NCBI GenBank assembly: GCA_964550855.1 | Contig: CAZKBQ010000008.1 | Coordinates: 38,256-102,255 of the forward strand | DNA from: JAGOBP01 sp964550855 | GTDB taxonomy: Bacteria > Chloroflexota > Anaerolineae > Fen-1058 | Direction of reading: 5' to 3' | Length of the DNA stretch: 64,000 nt | Part shown: positions 23,824 through 32,590 of the stretch, piece by piece | Layout: every line of letters starts with the position of its first letter | Position numbering within the stretch: the first letter of the stretch is position 1 | The notes under the pieces: model-generated | What the model was told of the DNA's origin: nothing | Database searches by the model: none | Seen by the model: only the letters and a program-made list of their open reading frames with translations | Program-made: the position numbers and the translations under genes

Positions 23824-26800
23824 ATGTTGGCATTAGATGACTTTCTATTTCGCGGTACACTCAAAGAGATCGACCCGGCCGTGGCCGAGCTGATCGATCA
23901 CGAGGCCGCGCGGCAGATCCGCAAACTCATCCTCATCGCCAGCGAATCCACCGTGCCCGCCGCCGTGCGCGAAGGGCTGATGTCGGTCTTCCACAACCTG
24001 TACGCCGAAGGCTACCCCGATCCGCGCACGCGCCGCCAGACCGAAGCCGAAATCCTGGACTACGATGAGCAGCTGGCCTACTACCGCCGCTATGGCGACC
24101 CGCGCTACTACAAGGGCGTGGAATACGCCGACATCATCGAAGCGCTGGCCCGCCGCCGCTGCGCCGAATGCTTCAGCAACGGCCAGTTCGATCCGTCGCG
24201 CATCTTCGTCAACGTGCAGCCGCTGTCCGGCGCGCCCGCCAACACCGCCGTTTACGAAGCGCTGGTCAAGCCCGGCGACGTGGTCATGGGCATGTCGCTC
24301 ATCGCGGGCGGCCACCTGACCCACGGCTCCCCCGTCAACCGATCGGGCAAGCACTACACCATCGTGTCCTACGATGTCGATCCGAAAACCGAACGTCTGG
24401 ACTACGATCAAATCCGCGAGCTGGCCAAGGCCCACAAGCCCAGGATGATCATCGCGGGCTACACGTCCTATCCCTTCGCGCCCGACTGGCAGAAGTTCCG
24501 CGCCATCGCGGATGACGTGGGCGCCTACCTGCTGGCCGACATCTCGCACGTGTCCGGCCTGGTCATCGCCGGAGCCTATCCCAGCCCGGTCGGTCACGCG
24601 CACGTCGTCACCTTCACCACGCACAAGACGCTGGCCGGGCCGCGCGGCGCGTGCATTTTGACGCTGGACGAATCTTTGAGCAAGAAGATCGATCGGGCCG
24701 TGTTCCCCGGCGAACAGGGCGGCCCGCACGTCAACACCATCGCCGCGCTCGCCACCGCCTTCAAACTCGCGCAGACCGAGCAGTTCAAGGCGCTGGAGCA
24801 CCAGACCGTCCACAACAGCGCGCACCTGGCCAAAGTGCTGGCCGATGAAGGCATCCGCCTGGCCTATGGCGGCACCAACTCGCATCTGTTCGTCATCGAT
24901 TGCAAATCGATCAAAGCCAAAGACGGCACGCCGCTCATGGGCGACGTGGCCGCGCGCATTCTCGATCTGGCCGGCATCGTCGCCAATCGCAACACCATCC
25001 CCGGCGACGCCAGCGCCGGCCGCGCTTCCGGCGTGCGCATGGGCACCCACTGGATCACGCAGCGCGGCTTCAAAGACGCGGAAATCGAGACGCTGGGCAA
25101 GGCCATCGCCAACCTGCTGAAGGCGTGCACGCCGTACGCGTATGACACCAAAGGCGGCGACGAAGCCTATCGGGCCAAAGTGGACTTCGACGTGTTTGAG
25201 CAGACCAAGCTCACCGTCGCCGAGCTGGTCGGCAAGGTCGGCATCGACATGACCGTGCCCATGAACGGTTATCCGCACTACTGGTCGCTGGCCGATACGT
25301 ATCCCGACGGAACCGTCGTGTTCGACATCAACGGCGACAAAGCCCGCAGCTTCCTGCAGCACGCCACCACCAACGATGTCGAAGCCTTGAACGACGGCGA
25401 CACGCAGCCCACGTTTATTCTCGAAAAGGACGGCGCCATCATGAGCGCGGGCGTGCTGCGGCGTCTCTCCGCCCGATCGTTCCAGCTGGCCCTGCCGGGC
25501 GACCGCGCCGCGCGCGTCGCCGCCTGGCTGCGGGCGCTGTCCGACGGCTACGTCGCCTTCGACGCCGATCCGCTGAAGAAACTGCCCGGGCCGATCTCGG
25601 TGAAGCACAACGCCGAGGCGCAGCCGTTCGGCCAACTGCCCGCCAAACTGGACGACGCCTTGGCCGCGCACAAGGCCTACTTCATCGGCCTGGCAGGCGT
25701 CAAGACTGAAGGCGCGCCCTTGGCCGAGTTCAAGTGGATCGAAGATCACAACGCGCCCATCAAGAAGACGGCGCTCAACGAGACGCACAAGCGGCTGGGC
25801 GCGCGCATGGTGCCGTTTGCAGGCTGGGAAATGCCGGTGTGGTACAGCAGCGTGATCGAGGAACACAAAGCCACCCGCACCGCCGCCGGCCTGTTCGACG
25901 TGAGCCACATGGGCGTGTGCGATGCCTCTGGCCCCAACGCCTGCGCCTTCCTCGATCTGATCACCGCCAACGACGTGAGCGCGCTGGAAGTGGGCAACTC
26001 GCATTACAACTACCTGCTCGGCCCCGACGGCGTGCCCATCGACGACATGATGATCTATCGCATCGGCGCAGAGCGCTATCTCATCGTCATCAACGCCAGC
26101 AACAACGACAAAGACTGGGCGTGGATGAACGGCGTCAACGAAGGCAAATTCGTCATCGATTCCAGGCGGCCGTGGGCGCGCCACACCGCGCCGTGCGTGC
26201 TGCGCGACCTGCGCGATCCGCAGTGGGGCGACGAGTGCCGCGTGGACATCGCGCTGCAAGGGCCCAAATCGAAGGACATCCTGCTGTCGATCTGCGACGA
26301 TCCGAAGGCGAAAGCCAAGCTGGCGAAGCTGCCCCGCACCGATGTGATGCAGGCCAGCCTCAAAGGCTTCGACGTGATCATCAGCCGCACCGGCTACACC
26401 GGCGAGCTCATCGCCTACGAGCTGTTCGTGCATCCGCAGCAGACGCCCGAATTCTGGGATATGCTGATGGAGGTGGGCGCGCCGTTCGGCATGAAGCCCA
26501 TCGGGCTGGGCGCGCGCGACAGCCTGCGCACCGAGGCCGGCCTGCCGCTGTACGGCCATGAGCTGGCCGGGCCGCTCAACCTGCTGCCGGGCGACGCGGG
26601 CTTTGCGTCGTACGTCAAGACCTACAAGCCGTTCTTCGTGGGGCGCGAAGCCTACGTGGCGCACGAAGCCGTCCGCAAGATGGAAAACGCCCGCTTCCGC
26701 ATGAACGACAAGAACGTGCGCGTGCCCAAGGGCGCGGCCAATCTGGAGCTGGGCGGCGACATGGATTACGTGGTGGACAAGCGCGGGCGCGTCATCGGGC

Positions 26801-27003
26801 GCGTGCTGTCGTGCGCAGTGGACAGCGACGGCTACATGACCGGCCAGGCCTACATCGAGAGCAAGTACGCGACAGAAGGCACGCCCATCGGCATTGTGGC
26901 CGCGTCCAAAGACGGCAAGGCCGCGCACAACCTCAAGGTCGGCGATCGCCTGCCGGTGGCGGATGGGGCCACCGTCGTTAGTAGATTTCCGAAGAAGAAA
27001 TGA
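23824..27003 (+). CDS. Serine hydroxymethyltransferase-aminomethyltransferase (GlyA-GcvT) fusion
   Basis: A 1059-aa protein joining two one-carbon enzymes. Residues 1 to about 455 are SHMT: ILIASESTVPAAV, RIFVNVQPLSGAPAN, LADISHVSGLV and the PLP-lysine motif FTTHKTLAGPRG (K268). Compared with standard SHMT there are about 25 extra residues between AEGYP and RYYKG (61-97). Residues about 465-635 form a linker domain with GcvT-like traits (FILEKDGAIMSAGVL). Residues about 645-1055 are GcvT: FAGWEMPVWYSSVIEEH, GLFDVSHMG, ISRTGYTGELIAYELF, LGARDSLRTEAGLPLYGHEL. AAGGAGTCTCC precedes the ATG. The fusion would channel methylene-tetrahydrofolate between glycine cleavage and serine formation. The other gcv genes are not in the window. 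Confidence 0.93.
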   Translation: MLALDDFLFRGTLKEIDPAVAELIDHEAARQIRKLILIASESTVPAAVREGLMSVFHNLYAEGYPDPRTRRQTEAEILDYDEQLAYYRRYGDPRYYKGVEYADIIEALARRRCAECFSNGQFDPSRIFVNVQPLSGAPANTAVYEALVKPGDVVMGMSLIAGGHLTHGSPVNRSGKHYTIVSYDVDPKTERLDYDQIRELAKAHKPRMIIAGYTSYPFAPDWQKFRAIADDVGAYLLADISHVSGLVIAGAYPSPVGHAHVVTFTTHKTLAGPRGACILTLDESLSKKIDRAVFPGEQGGPHVNTIAALATAFKLAQTEQFKALEHQTVHNSAHLAKVLADEGIRLAYGGTNSHLFVIDCKSIKAKDGTPLMGDVAARILDLAGIVANRNTIPGDASAGRASGVRMGTHWITQRGFKDAEIETLGKAIANLLKACTPYAYDTKGGDEAYRAKVDFDVFEQTKLTVAELVGKVGIDMTVPMNGYPHYWSLADTYPDGTVVFDINGDKARSFLQHATTNDVEALNDGDTQPTFILEKDGAIMSAGVLRRLSARSFQLALPGDRAARVAAWLRALSDGYVAFDADPLKKLPGPISVKHNAEAQPFGQLPAKLDDALAAHKAYFIGLAGVKTEGAPLAEFKWIEDHNAPIKKTALNETHKRLGARMVPFAGWEMPVWYSSVIEEHKATRTAAGLFDVSHMGVCDASGPNACAFLDLITANDVSALEVGNSHYNYLLGPDGVPIDDMMIYRIGAERYLIVINASNNDKDWAWMNGVNEGKFVIDSRRPWARHTAPCVLRDLRDPQWGDECRVDIALQGPKSKDILLSICDDPKAKAKLAKLPRTDVMQASLKGFDVIISRTGYTGELIAYELFVHPQQTPEFWDMLMEVGAPFGMKPIGLGARDSLRTEAGLPLYGHELAGPLNLLPGDAGFASYVKTYKPFFVGREAYVAHEAVRKMENARFRMNDKNVRVPKGAANLELGGDMDYVVDKRGRVIGRVLSCAVDSDGYMTGQAYIESKYATEGTPIGIVAASKDGKAAHNLKVGDRLPVADGATVVSRFPKKK

Positions 27004-27102
27004 TCATCCGACGACCGCGTAGCGCCCGCAGCCCCAGGCGGGCGCGGCCGGGCACGGGACTGCCCGGCCTACGGTTTGGAGATAGGTTGTCAGGGAGATT
27101 CA

Positions 27103-27417
27103 ATGTATTGTCCTAAATGCGGCGCGAAGATGGTGCCCAAAAACAACAGCATGTACTGCGAGGCCGGGCAGATGCTGCTGAGCAAGACGCTCAACGCGCG
27201 CTTTCAGGCCCGCTTCATCGACTGCGTGCCGGAGGAACCGCAGCTCAGCCGCGCCAACAAGCCCAAGGGCAGCTGGTATTGCCCCGGCTGCGGCAAACGC
27301 CTCAAGTTTGTCGGCGGCTATCTGCAGTGCCCCGACGGGCACGGCTCCATCAACGACAGCGTGTTCGATCTCAACGTGCTGCACGCGCACGACCGCGTCC
27401 CCGGCCAGGATCGCTAA
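27103..27417 (+). CDS. Small two-zinc-ribbon protein
   Basis: A 104-aa protein with CPKCGAKM near the N-terminus, a single Cys in MYCEAGQM, and a second ribbon GSWYCPGCGKRLKFVGGYLQC. The second Cys pair of the first ribbon is incomplete, so metal binding there is uncertain. GGGAG precedes the ATG at 27103; an upstream start at 27076 lacks one. Similar small ribbon proteins are of unknown function. It follows glyA-gcvT by 100 bp of GC-rich inverted-repeat DNA and ends before a terminator. Confidence 0.7.
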   Translation: MYCPKCGAKMVPKNNSMYCEAGQMLLSKTLNARFQARFIDCVPEEPQLSRANKPKGSWYCPGCGKRLKFVGGYLQCPDGHGSINDSVFDLNVLHAHDRVPGQDR

Positions 27418-27440
27418 TCGATCGAAGGACGGTTACACGC

Positions 27441-27476
27441 CGACAGCCGCGCTGACCTTCGCGCGGCTGTCGTTTT
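27441..27476 (+). terminator. Terminator after the zinc-ribbon gene
   Basis: CGACAGCCGCG (27441-27451) pairs with CGCGGCTGTCG (27462-27472), followed by TTTTG. Confidence 0.75.
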
Positions 27477-27503
27477 GTTGGCGGCATTCAACCGAGGGGG
27501 TGT

Positions 27504-28403
27504 TCAACTCTGCGGCTCATCCGCTGTCCGCTTCGCGCCGGCCTGCTTCAAGAAGCCCTGCAGGCTGTCCAGCGTATTCTTGCCCTGCTGCAGGATGCCC
27601 ACCAGCGAGTGCACCGGATACGAGCCGCTGCCGATGACCAGCCCCGTGATCAGCACGTCGATGTTGGGCGGCATCGCGTCGATGCCCAGCAGCGCAAACA
27701 TCTGCATCTGCCCCACCCCTGCCACAACCACGCCGATCATCAGCCCCAGCACCACCGAAGCCGCGGCCTTGGCGCTCTTGTAATCGGGCGAATCGGTCAG
27801 CGACGCCAGCTTCTTCTCGGCGTCGTCCAGCCGCTTCTGCGCGTCCTGCAGCAGCTGCTTGGCCGCCGTCGTCTTCTCGTCGGCCTCTTTCTTCCACGCC
27901 TCCAGCTGCGCCGCAATCCGATCGGGCAGGGCCAGCACATCGCCGGATAAGTTGGCGTCTGCCAGCAGCTGCTTCATCTTCTCGTTATAGGTCGCCAGCG
28001 TGCCGTTATAAATCGCGCCCGCGCTCTGCAGCCACTGCCGCGCTTCATCCACCTCGGTCTCGGCCGACTTGAGCCAGCGCATGCCGTAACCCAGATACGC
28101 CACCACCGTGCGCCACACACCTTCGATCGTGTTGAAGGTGGACTCCAGCAGCCGCTCCACGCCCGCCGCTGCGGCGATGACGGGCGCCAGCACCACGAAC
28201 AAATCCGCGCCCACCGGCAGCGGCTGTGCCGGCGCATTGGCGATCTGCGCCACAAACAGCACCCAGACCAGCAGCGCCAGCCACAGCACCACCACCACCG
28301 TCACCAGCCCCATAAACAGCCGGCGGGTGCGCTGCCACATCCATTTCTCATCCCACACTGGCGCGGCGCCGGCATTAGCCGGCTTGGACGGCGTCTGGCT
28401 CAT
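27504..28403 (-). CDS. Membrane protein with central coiled coil, function unknown
   Basis: A 299-aa protein. Two N-terminal hydrophobic segments (LVTVVVVLWLALLVWVLFVA; LFVVLAPVIAAAAGVERLL) precede a charged, heptad-rich region (about residues 125-210, QLEAWKKEADEKTTAAKQLL and QKRLDDAEKKLASL), then a third hydrophobic segment (AAASVVLGLMIGVVVAGV). I recognise no named family. GGGAGG precedes the ATG at 28403. It has its own promoter at 28456-28485 and converges on the zinc-ribbon gene. Confidence 0.75.
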   Translation of the reverse strand: MSQTPSKPANAGAAPVWDEKWMWQRTRRLFMGLVTVVVVLWLALLVWVLFVAQIANAPAQPLPVGADLFVVLAPVIAAAAGVERLLESTFNTIEGVWRTVVAYLGYGMRWLKSAETEVDEARQWLQSAGAIYNGTLATYNEKMKQLLADANLSGDVLALPDRIAAQLEAWKKEADEKTTAAKQLLQDAQKRLDDAEKKLASLTDSPDYKSAKAAASVVLGLMIGVVVAGVGQMQMFALLGIDAMPPNIDVLITGLVIGSGSYPVHSLVGILQQGKNTLDSLQGFLKQAGAKRTADEPQS

Positions 28404-28455
28404 AACCAACCTCCCTTAGTGGATGGATCCAGCCTCAGGCTCAGCTTCAACGTCG

Positions 28456-28485
28456 ATTATAGATGAGAGCGGCAGGCCGCGTCAA
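28456..28485 (-). promoter_or_regulatory. Promoter of the coiled-coil membrane protein gene
   Basis: On the minus strand TTGACG (28485-28480), 18 bp, TATAAT (28461-28456). Confidence 0.7.
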
Positions 28486-28520
28486 ACCGATCGGTTTTCA
28501 AGCCGATGGGTTATCCCTGC

Positions 28521-28925
28521 TCAACGGCCCGTCCGCCTGAGCCACCACGCCACAAAGACGTGCCAGCCGATCAGCAGCACGCCGTTCAAGCCCATCGTCA
28601 CCGCCACAAACGGCAGCGGGATCGCGGTGCGCTGCAGCAGCTGCGCGCGGATCAAGATCGCCACCGGCCCGCTCACGATCCACGCGGCCAGCGTGCGAAT
28701 GATCGTCAGCGGAATGACGCGATACACGGTGGGGCGGTACACCCCAAACGGCGGCGCGACGATCAGCCACATCAACACAAACGGGATCAACGTCGGCAGC
28801 GTATTGACGATCAAATTGGGATCGCCCGTCGCGTGCGTCTCGCGGCCCACTACCGCAAAGATCACAAAGATCGCCAGATCGCCCCCCGCCAGAATCAGCA
28901 TATTGTGCAGGTCGGTTTTAGTCAT
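28521..28925 (-). CDS. DUF3054-type membrane protein
   Basis: A 134-aa protein with four predicted membrane helices. It has the DUF3054 pattern of an early Asp in a hydrophobic helix (ILAGGDLAIFVIFAVVGRETH) and PPFGVYRP before the third helix, ending WHVFVAWWLRRTGR. The function is unknown. The start ATG at 28925 follows repeat-rich DNA with only a weak ribosome-binding site. Confidence 0.75.
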   Translation of the reverse strand: MTKTDLHNMLILAGGDLAIFVIFAVVGRETHATGDPNLIVNTLPTLIPFVLMWLIVAPPFGVYRPTVYRVIPLTIIRTLAAWIVSGPVAILIRAQLLQRTAIPLPFVAVTMGLNGVLLIGWHVFVAWWLRRTGR

Positions 28926-28967
28926 GCCGCCAGCTTACCGCATCCCCGCCAAAAATGCCAACCGCCG

Positions 28968-29095
28968 TCTTACTCATTACTCATTACTCATCACTCGTTA
29001 CTCGTTACTCATCACTCGTTACTCATCACTCATTACTCCTCACTCCTCACATTTCACGCTTCACGTTTTACGCTTCCCGCCTCACTCATCACTTT
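28968..29095. repeat. ATTACTC/TCACTCG heptamer array upstream of obg
   Basis: About 15 near-identical heptamers (ATTACTC, ATCACTC, GTTACTC) give way to TTTCACGCTTCACG words. The tract is AT-rich and non-coding; the same family lies at 31077-31107 and 37509-37575. Confidence 0.85.
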
Positions 29096-29108
29096 TCACT
29101 CTTTGTGG

Positions 29109-29123
29109 TACGATTGCCCCACT
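29109..29123 (+). promoter_or_regulatory. -10 element of a probably leaderless obg transcript
   Basis: TACGAT at 29109-29114 ends 9 nt before the ATG and there is no Shine-Dalgarno sequence, so transcription would begin at or next to the start codon. The -35 region is not recognisable. Confidence 0.4.
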
Positions 29124-30392
29124 ATGTTCTTCGACACCGCACAAATTCACGTTCAGGCCGGCAAAGGCGGCGACGGCGCCGTCGCCTTTCGCCGGGAAAA
29201 ATACGTCCCCTTCGGCGGCCCGTCCGGCGGCGATGGCGGGCGCGGCGGCGACGTCATCCTCGTCGTCGAACCGACGCTCAACACGCTCTCGGCCTTCCGC
29301 CACCAGCGCAAATTCAAAGCTGGCAACGGCGAAAACGGCCGCGGCAAAAATCAGACCGGCGCCAACGGGGCCGATGTCCGCATCCCGGTCCCGCCCGGCA
29401 CCGTGGTGCGCGACGCCGACACCGGCGACGTGCTGGCCGACCTGACCGCCGCCAATACGGAGTTCGTCGTAGCCCGCGGCGGCGCGCCCGGCCAGGGCAA
29501 CGCCCGCTTTGCCACCCCCACCAATCAGGCCCCGCGCCTGGCCACCAACGGCCTGCCCGGCGAAGCGCGCACGCTCGATCTGGAATTGAAGCTCATCGCC
29601 GACGTGGGCCTGGTCGGGTTGCCGAATGCGGGCAAGTCCACGCTGCTGGCGGCCACCACCGCTGCCCGGCCCAAGATCGCCGATTACCCGTTCACCACTT
29701 TGCAGCCCAACCTCGGCGTGGTCGATCTGGATCGTGAGACTTCGTTCGTCATGGCTGACATCCCCGGTCTGATCGAAGGCGCCAGCCTGGGCAAAGGGCT
29801 GGGCCACGAATTCCTGCGCCACATCGAGCGCACGCGCGTGCTCATCCACGTGCTCGACGGTTCGCAGCCCGATCCGATCAAGGACTTCGAGACGATCAAC
29901 GCCGAACTGGCCGTCTTCGGTCACGGCCTGGCCGACAAACCGCAGATCGTCGCCGTCAACAAGATCGATCTGCCGGAGGCCAAAGCCGCCTGGCCGCGCC
30001 TGCAAAAAACGCTGGAAAACAAGGGGTTTGAGGCCATCGCCATCTCGGCGGCGACGCAGACGCACACGCGCGAGCTGCTGTATCGCGCCGCGCAGCGCCT
30101 GCGCGAGCTGCCCGTCGAACCGCCCGCCGAACCCGAGGTTGTGCCCGTCATCCGCTACCGGGACGAAGCACCGTTTGTCATCAGCCGCGCGCCCGATGCC
30201 AGCTGGCACGTCACCGGCCGGCAGGTCGAACTCCTCGCCACGCGCCACCGCTTCGATTCGGAAGAGTCGCTGATGTCGTTTCACAAAGCCATCACCAAAT
30301 TGGGCGTCATCGACGCGCTGCGCGAAGCGGGCGTGCAGGAAGGCGACACCGTCTGGATTGGCGACGACTACGAACTGGAATGGCAGGATTAG
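29124..30392 (+). CDS. obg: GTPase Obg/CgtA
   Basis: A ribosome-assembly GTPase. Residues 1-158 are the glycine-rich Obg fold (FDTAQIHVQAGKGGDGAVAF, FGGPSGGDGGRGGDV). Then the G domain: G1 GLPNAGKSTLL, G2 DYPFTTLQPNLG, G3 DIPGLIEGA, G4 NKID, G5 ISAAT. The C-terminal OCT domain (about 335-420) ends GDTVWIGDDYELEWQD. The ATG at 29124 gives the invariant N-terminus; longer frames run through repeats. The 422-aa length is normal. It heads a plus-strand run with a HAD phosphatase, nadD and ybaK; an obg-nadD arrangement is common in bacteria. Confidence 0.96.
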   Translation: MFFDTAQIHVQAGKGGDGAVAFRREKYVPFGGPSGGDGGRGGDVILVVEPTLNTLSAFRHQRKFKAGNGENGRGKNQTGANGADVRIPVPPGTVVRDADTGDVLADLTAANTEFVVARGGAPGQGNARFATPTNQAPRLATNGLPGEARTLDLELKLIADVGLVGLPNAGKSTLLAATTAARPKIADYPFTTLQPNLGVVDLDRETSFVMADIPGLIEGASLGKGLGHEFLRHIERTRVLIHVLDGSQPDPIKDFETINAELAVFGHGLADKPQIVAVNKIDLPEAKAAWPRLQKTLENKGFEAIAISAATQTHTRELLYRAAQRLRELPVEPPAEPEVVPVIRYRDEAPFVISRAPDASWHVTGRQVELLATRHRFDSEESLMSFHKAITKLGVIDALREAGVQEGDTVWIGDDYELEWQD

Positions 30393-30407
30393 CATTGACA
30401 CTGAGCC

Positions 30408-31055
30408 ATGCTTGAAGCGATCTTGTTTGATCTCGACGGCCTGATGGTGGACAGCGAACCGCACTCGATCGCCTCGTGGCAGGCGGTGCTGGCCCGGCGC
30501 GGCGTGCAGTTCGATCAGGCTGCACTGGATTGGATTCTGGGACAACGCTTGACCGAAACGGCGGCCTACGCCATCCGACTGTTCCACCTGCCCGAACGGC
30601 CCGAGGCGCTGGCGCGCGAAAAAAGCGACTATCAGATCGCGCATCTCAACGGTCAGGTCACGGCGATGCCGGGCCTGATCGAACTGCTGGACTGGATCGA
30701 TCAATCGGGTTTGAAGAAAGCCGTCGCCAGCAGCGGCCTGCGCCGGTATATCGACGCGGTGTTATCGGCCACAAACTTGCGCGAGCGCTTCAGCGTCGTC
30801 ATCTCCGCCGACGATGTGGTCAACGGCAAGCCCGCGCCCGACGTGTTCCTGGCGGCGGCCAAAGCCCTGCGCGTTCCGCCGGAAAACTGCCTCGTATTGG
30901 AAGACGCGCCGCTCGGCGTGCAGGCCGCCAAAGCCGCCGGCATGACGTGCTGGGCCGTGCCCAATGCGCACTCGCACACGCTCGATCTGTCACAGGCCGA
31001 TCGGATTGTGCCGTCATTGCACGATGTCTGCGCCAGGCTGAAGCATGAAACGTAA
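30408..31055 (+). CDS. HAD-family phosphatase (beta-phosphoglucomutase-like)
   Basis: A 215-aa haloacid-dehalogenase hydrolase, subfamily IA. Motif I LFDLDGLMVDSEP, motif II AVASSGLR, motif III Lys in NGKPAPDVFL, and motif IV LVLEDAPLGVQAAKAAG are intact. The cap helices lie at 20-80. Substrate is unknown; sugar phosphates are likely. It starts 15 bp after obg. A second HAD gene of the same type lies at 37577. Confidence 0.88.
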   Translation: MLEAILFDLDGLMVDSEPHSIASWQAVLARRGVQFDQAALDWILGQRLTETAAYAIRLFHLPERPEALAREKSDYQIAHLNGQVTAMPGLIELLDWIDQSGLKKAVASSGLRRYIDAVLSATNLRERFSVVISADDVVNGKPAPDVFLAAAKALRVPPENCLVLEDAPLGVQAAKAAGMTCWAVPNAHSHTLDLSQADRIVPSLHDVCARLKHET

Positions 31056-31107
31056 AGCGTGACCTCACGCTTCACGTTTTACTCGTTACTCGTTATTCAT
31101 TATTCAT
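31050..31107. repeat. Word-like repeat between the HAD gene and nadD
   Basis: CGTAAAGCGTGA, CACGCTTCACGTTTTAC, TCGTTACTCGTTATTCATTATTCATC: a mixture of the TTTCACG and ATTACTC families. Confidence 0.7.
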
Positions 31108-31108
31108 C

Positions 31109-31705
31109 ATGAGACTCGGCCTGCTCGGCGGCACCTTTGATCCACCCCACTGGGGGCATCTGCGCCTGGCCGCCGCCGCGCTGCATCAGTTACAATTGGA
31201 TCGTGTCCTGTTTGTGCCCGCCGGGGTGCAGCCGCTGAAGCAGGGGCAGACCGTCTCGCCGCCCGAACAGCGCGCCCGCATGGTGGAGCTCGCCATCGCC
31301 GATGAGGCTCGTTTTGCGCTGTCGCGCCTCGATCTCGATCGGCCCGGCCCGCACTACACGGTCGATCTGCTGGACCTGGTGCGGCAGCAATACCCTGACG
31401 CCGAAATCTGGTTCATCATGGGCGAAGACTCGTTGGGCGATCTGCCGCGCTGGCATGAACCCAAACGGCTGATCAACCTGGCGCGCTTTGCGGTGCTGCA
31501 GCGGCCCGGCTACGAGCCCGATTGGCCCGCGCTGCTGAACGCCCTGCCCGACCTGCGCGCCCGTCTCGATTGGCTAGCTCACGTCGAGATCGACATTTCG
31601 GCGCGCGCCATTCGGCAGCGGGTGACAGCGGGGCTGCCGATCGATCACCTGGTACCGGCTGCCGTGGCGGCGTACATTCGAGAGCAGCATCTGTATGAGA
31701 CGTGA
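31109..31705 (+). CDS. nadD: Nicotinate-nucleotide adenylyltransferase
   Basis: It makes deamido-NAD from nicotinate mononucleotide and ATP. N-terminal GLLGGTFDPPHWGHL carries the (T/H)xGH nucleotidyltransferase motif. FVPAGVQPLKQ, IMGEDSLGDLPRW and the C-terminal ISARAIRQRV (family ISSTxIR) follow. The 198-aa length is typical. The ATG at 31109 is immediately preceded by repeat DNA and no ribosome-binding site is seen. Confidence 0.93.
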   Translation: MRLGLLGGTFDPPHWGHLRLAAAALHQLQLDRVLFVPAGVQPLKQGQTVSPPEQRARMVELAIADEARFALSRLDLDRPGPHYTVDLLDLVRQQYPDAEIWFIMGEDSLGDLPRWHEPKRLINLARFAVLQRPGYEPDWPALLNALPDLRARLDWLAHVEIDISARAIRQRVTAGLPIDHLVPAAVAAYIREQHLYET

Positions 31706-31795
31706 AGAGTTAAACGTAAAGAGTAAAGCGTAAAAAGTAAAGAGTAAAACGTAATGCTTGCGTTTCACGTTTTACGCCTTACTCAGTACCAACCG
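31706..31795. repeat. GTAAAG/TTTACG foldback repeat between nadD and ybaK
   Basis: Words AACGTAAAGAGTAAAGCGTAA, AAAGTAAAGAGTAAAACGTAA are followed by GCGTTTCACGTTTTACGCC, their complement, so the spacer RNA can form a long hairpin that may act as a terminator or stabiliser. Confidence 0.7.
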
Positions 31796-31806
31796 AGCCT
31801 TGTCCC

Positions 31807-32277
31807 ATGAAAACCAACGTCACCCGTCTGCTGGATGCCCGCAAGGTCGCTTATGACACGGCCGAATACGACGGTTCCACGTTTCACTCGGCCGAGGAAG
31901 TTGCGGCGCTGATCGGCGTGCCCGCCGATCAGGTGTACAAAACCATCGTGGTGCTGCGCGAAGACAAAGGGCGCAAGCCGCTGCTGGTGATGGTGCCCGG
32001 CAACCGCGAGATCGATCTGAAGCAGCTGGCCGCCTCGCTGGGCGAAAAGAAGCTGCGCGTTGCCAAACACGACGAGGCCGAAAAGTTGACGGGGCTGCAG
32101 GTCGGCGGCATCAGCGCGCTGGCCCTGCTGAACAAACCGTTCGAGGTCTGCCTCGATCGATCGGCGCAGGCGCATACGCATCTCCACATCAGCGGCGGGC
32201 AACGCGGGCTGGATGTGAAGATCGCCGTGATGGATTTGATCGCGCTGACGAAGGCGAAAATCGTTGAGGCGACGTAG
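31807..32277 (+). CDS. ybaK: YbaK-type aminoacyl-tRNA deacylase
   Basis: A 156-aa editing factor that hydrolyses Cys-tRNA(Pro). It shows TNVTRLLDARKVAYDTAEYD, SAEEVAALIGVPADQVYKTIVV, KKLRVAKHDEAEKLTGLQVGGISAL and the C-terminal SGGQRGLDVKI. GxxxGGISP-type active-site geometry appears as VGGISALALL with Ala for Pro. It could be another member of the YbaK/EbsC group. The start at 31807 lies after CCTTGTCCC, not a good ribosome-binding site. Confidence 0.85.
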   Translation: MKTNVTRLLDARKVAYDTAEYDGSTFHSAEEVAALIGVPADQVYKTIVVLREDKGRKPLLVMVPGNREIDLKQLAASLGEKKLRVAKHDEAEKLTGLQVGGISALALLNKPFEVCLDRSAQAHTHLHISGGQRGLDVKIAVMDLIALTKAKIVEAT

Positions 32278-32565
32278 AGGGGTGAGTAGGGGCGAGGTAA
32301 AGGTACGTAGGGACGAGGTAACCTCGCCAGCATGTCGGAGTGGCGGAGGAACGAGCCGTAAGCCACCGGCGAGGTAAAGGTACGTAGGGACGAGGTAAAG
32401 ATACGTAGGGGCGAGGTAAAGGTACGTAGGGGCGAGGTAACCTCGCCAGCATGTCGGAGTGGCGGAGGAACGAGCCGTAAGCCACCGGCGAGGTAAAGGT
32501 ACGTAGGGGCGAGGTAAAGGTACGTAGGGGCGAGGTAACCTCGCCCCTACATATCCATCATACGT
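32278..32565. repeat. Tandem GTAGGGGCGAGGTAAAGGTAC-type array
   Basis: A non-coding 290-bp block of 20-21 bp units (GTAGGGGCGAGGTAAAGGTA) interspersed with two copies of a longer unit containing CCTCGCCAGCATGTCGGAGT and GAGCCGTAAGCCACCGGC. It ends in the palindrome GTAGGGGCGAGGTAACCTCG with CCCCTAC. The region explains the whole gap between ybaK and the hydrolase. Confidence 0.85.
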
Positions 32566-32590
32566 ACCCACACGCGCTCCCACAAAAACC

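Noticed and set aside
23845..26928. A 1027-codon open frame antisense to glyA-gcvT
   Set aside because: In GC-rich genes the antisense frame is often open. The glyA-gcvT strand shows clear enzyme motifs, while the antisense product has no recognisable domain.
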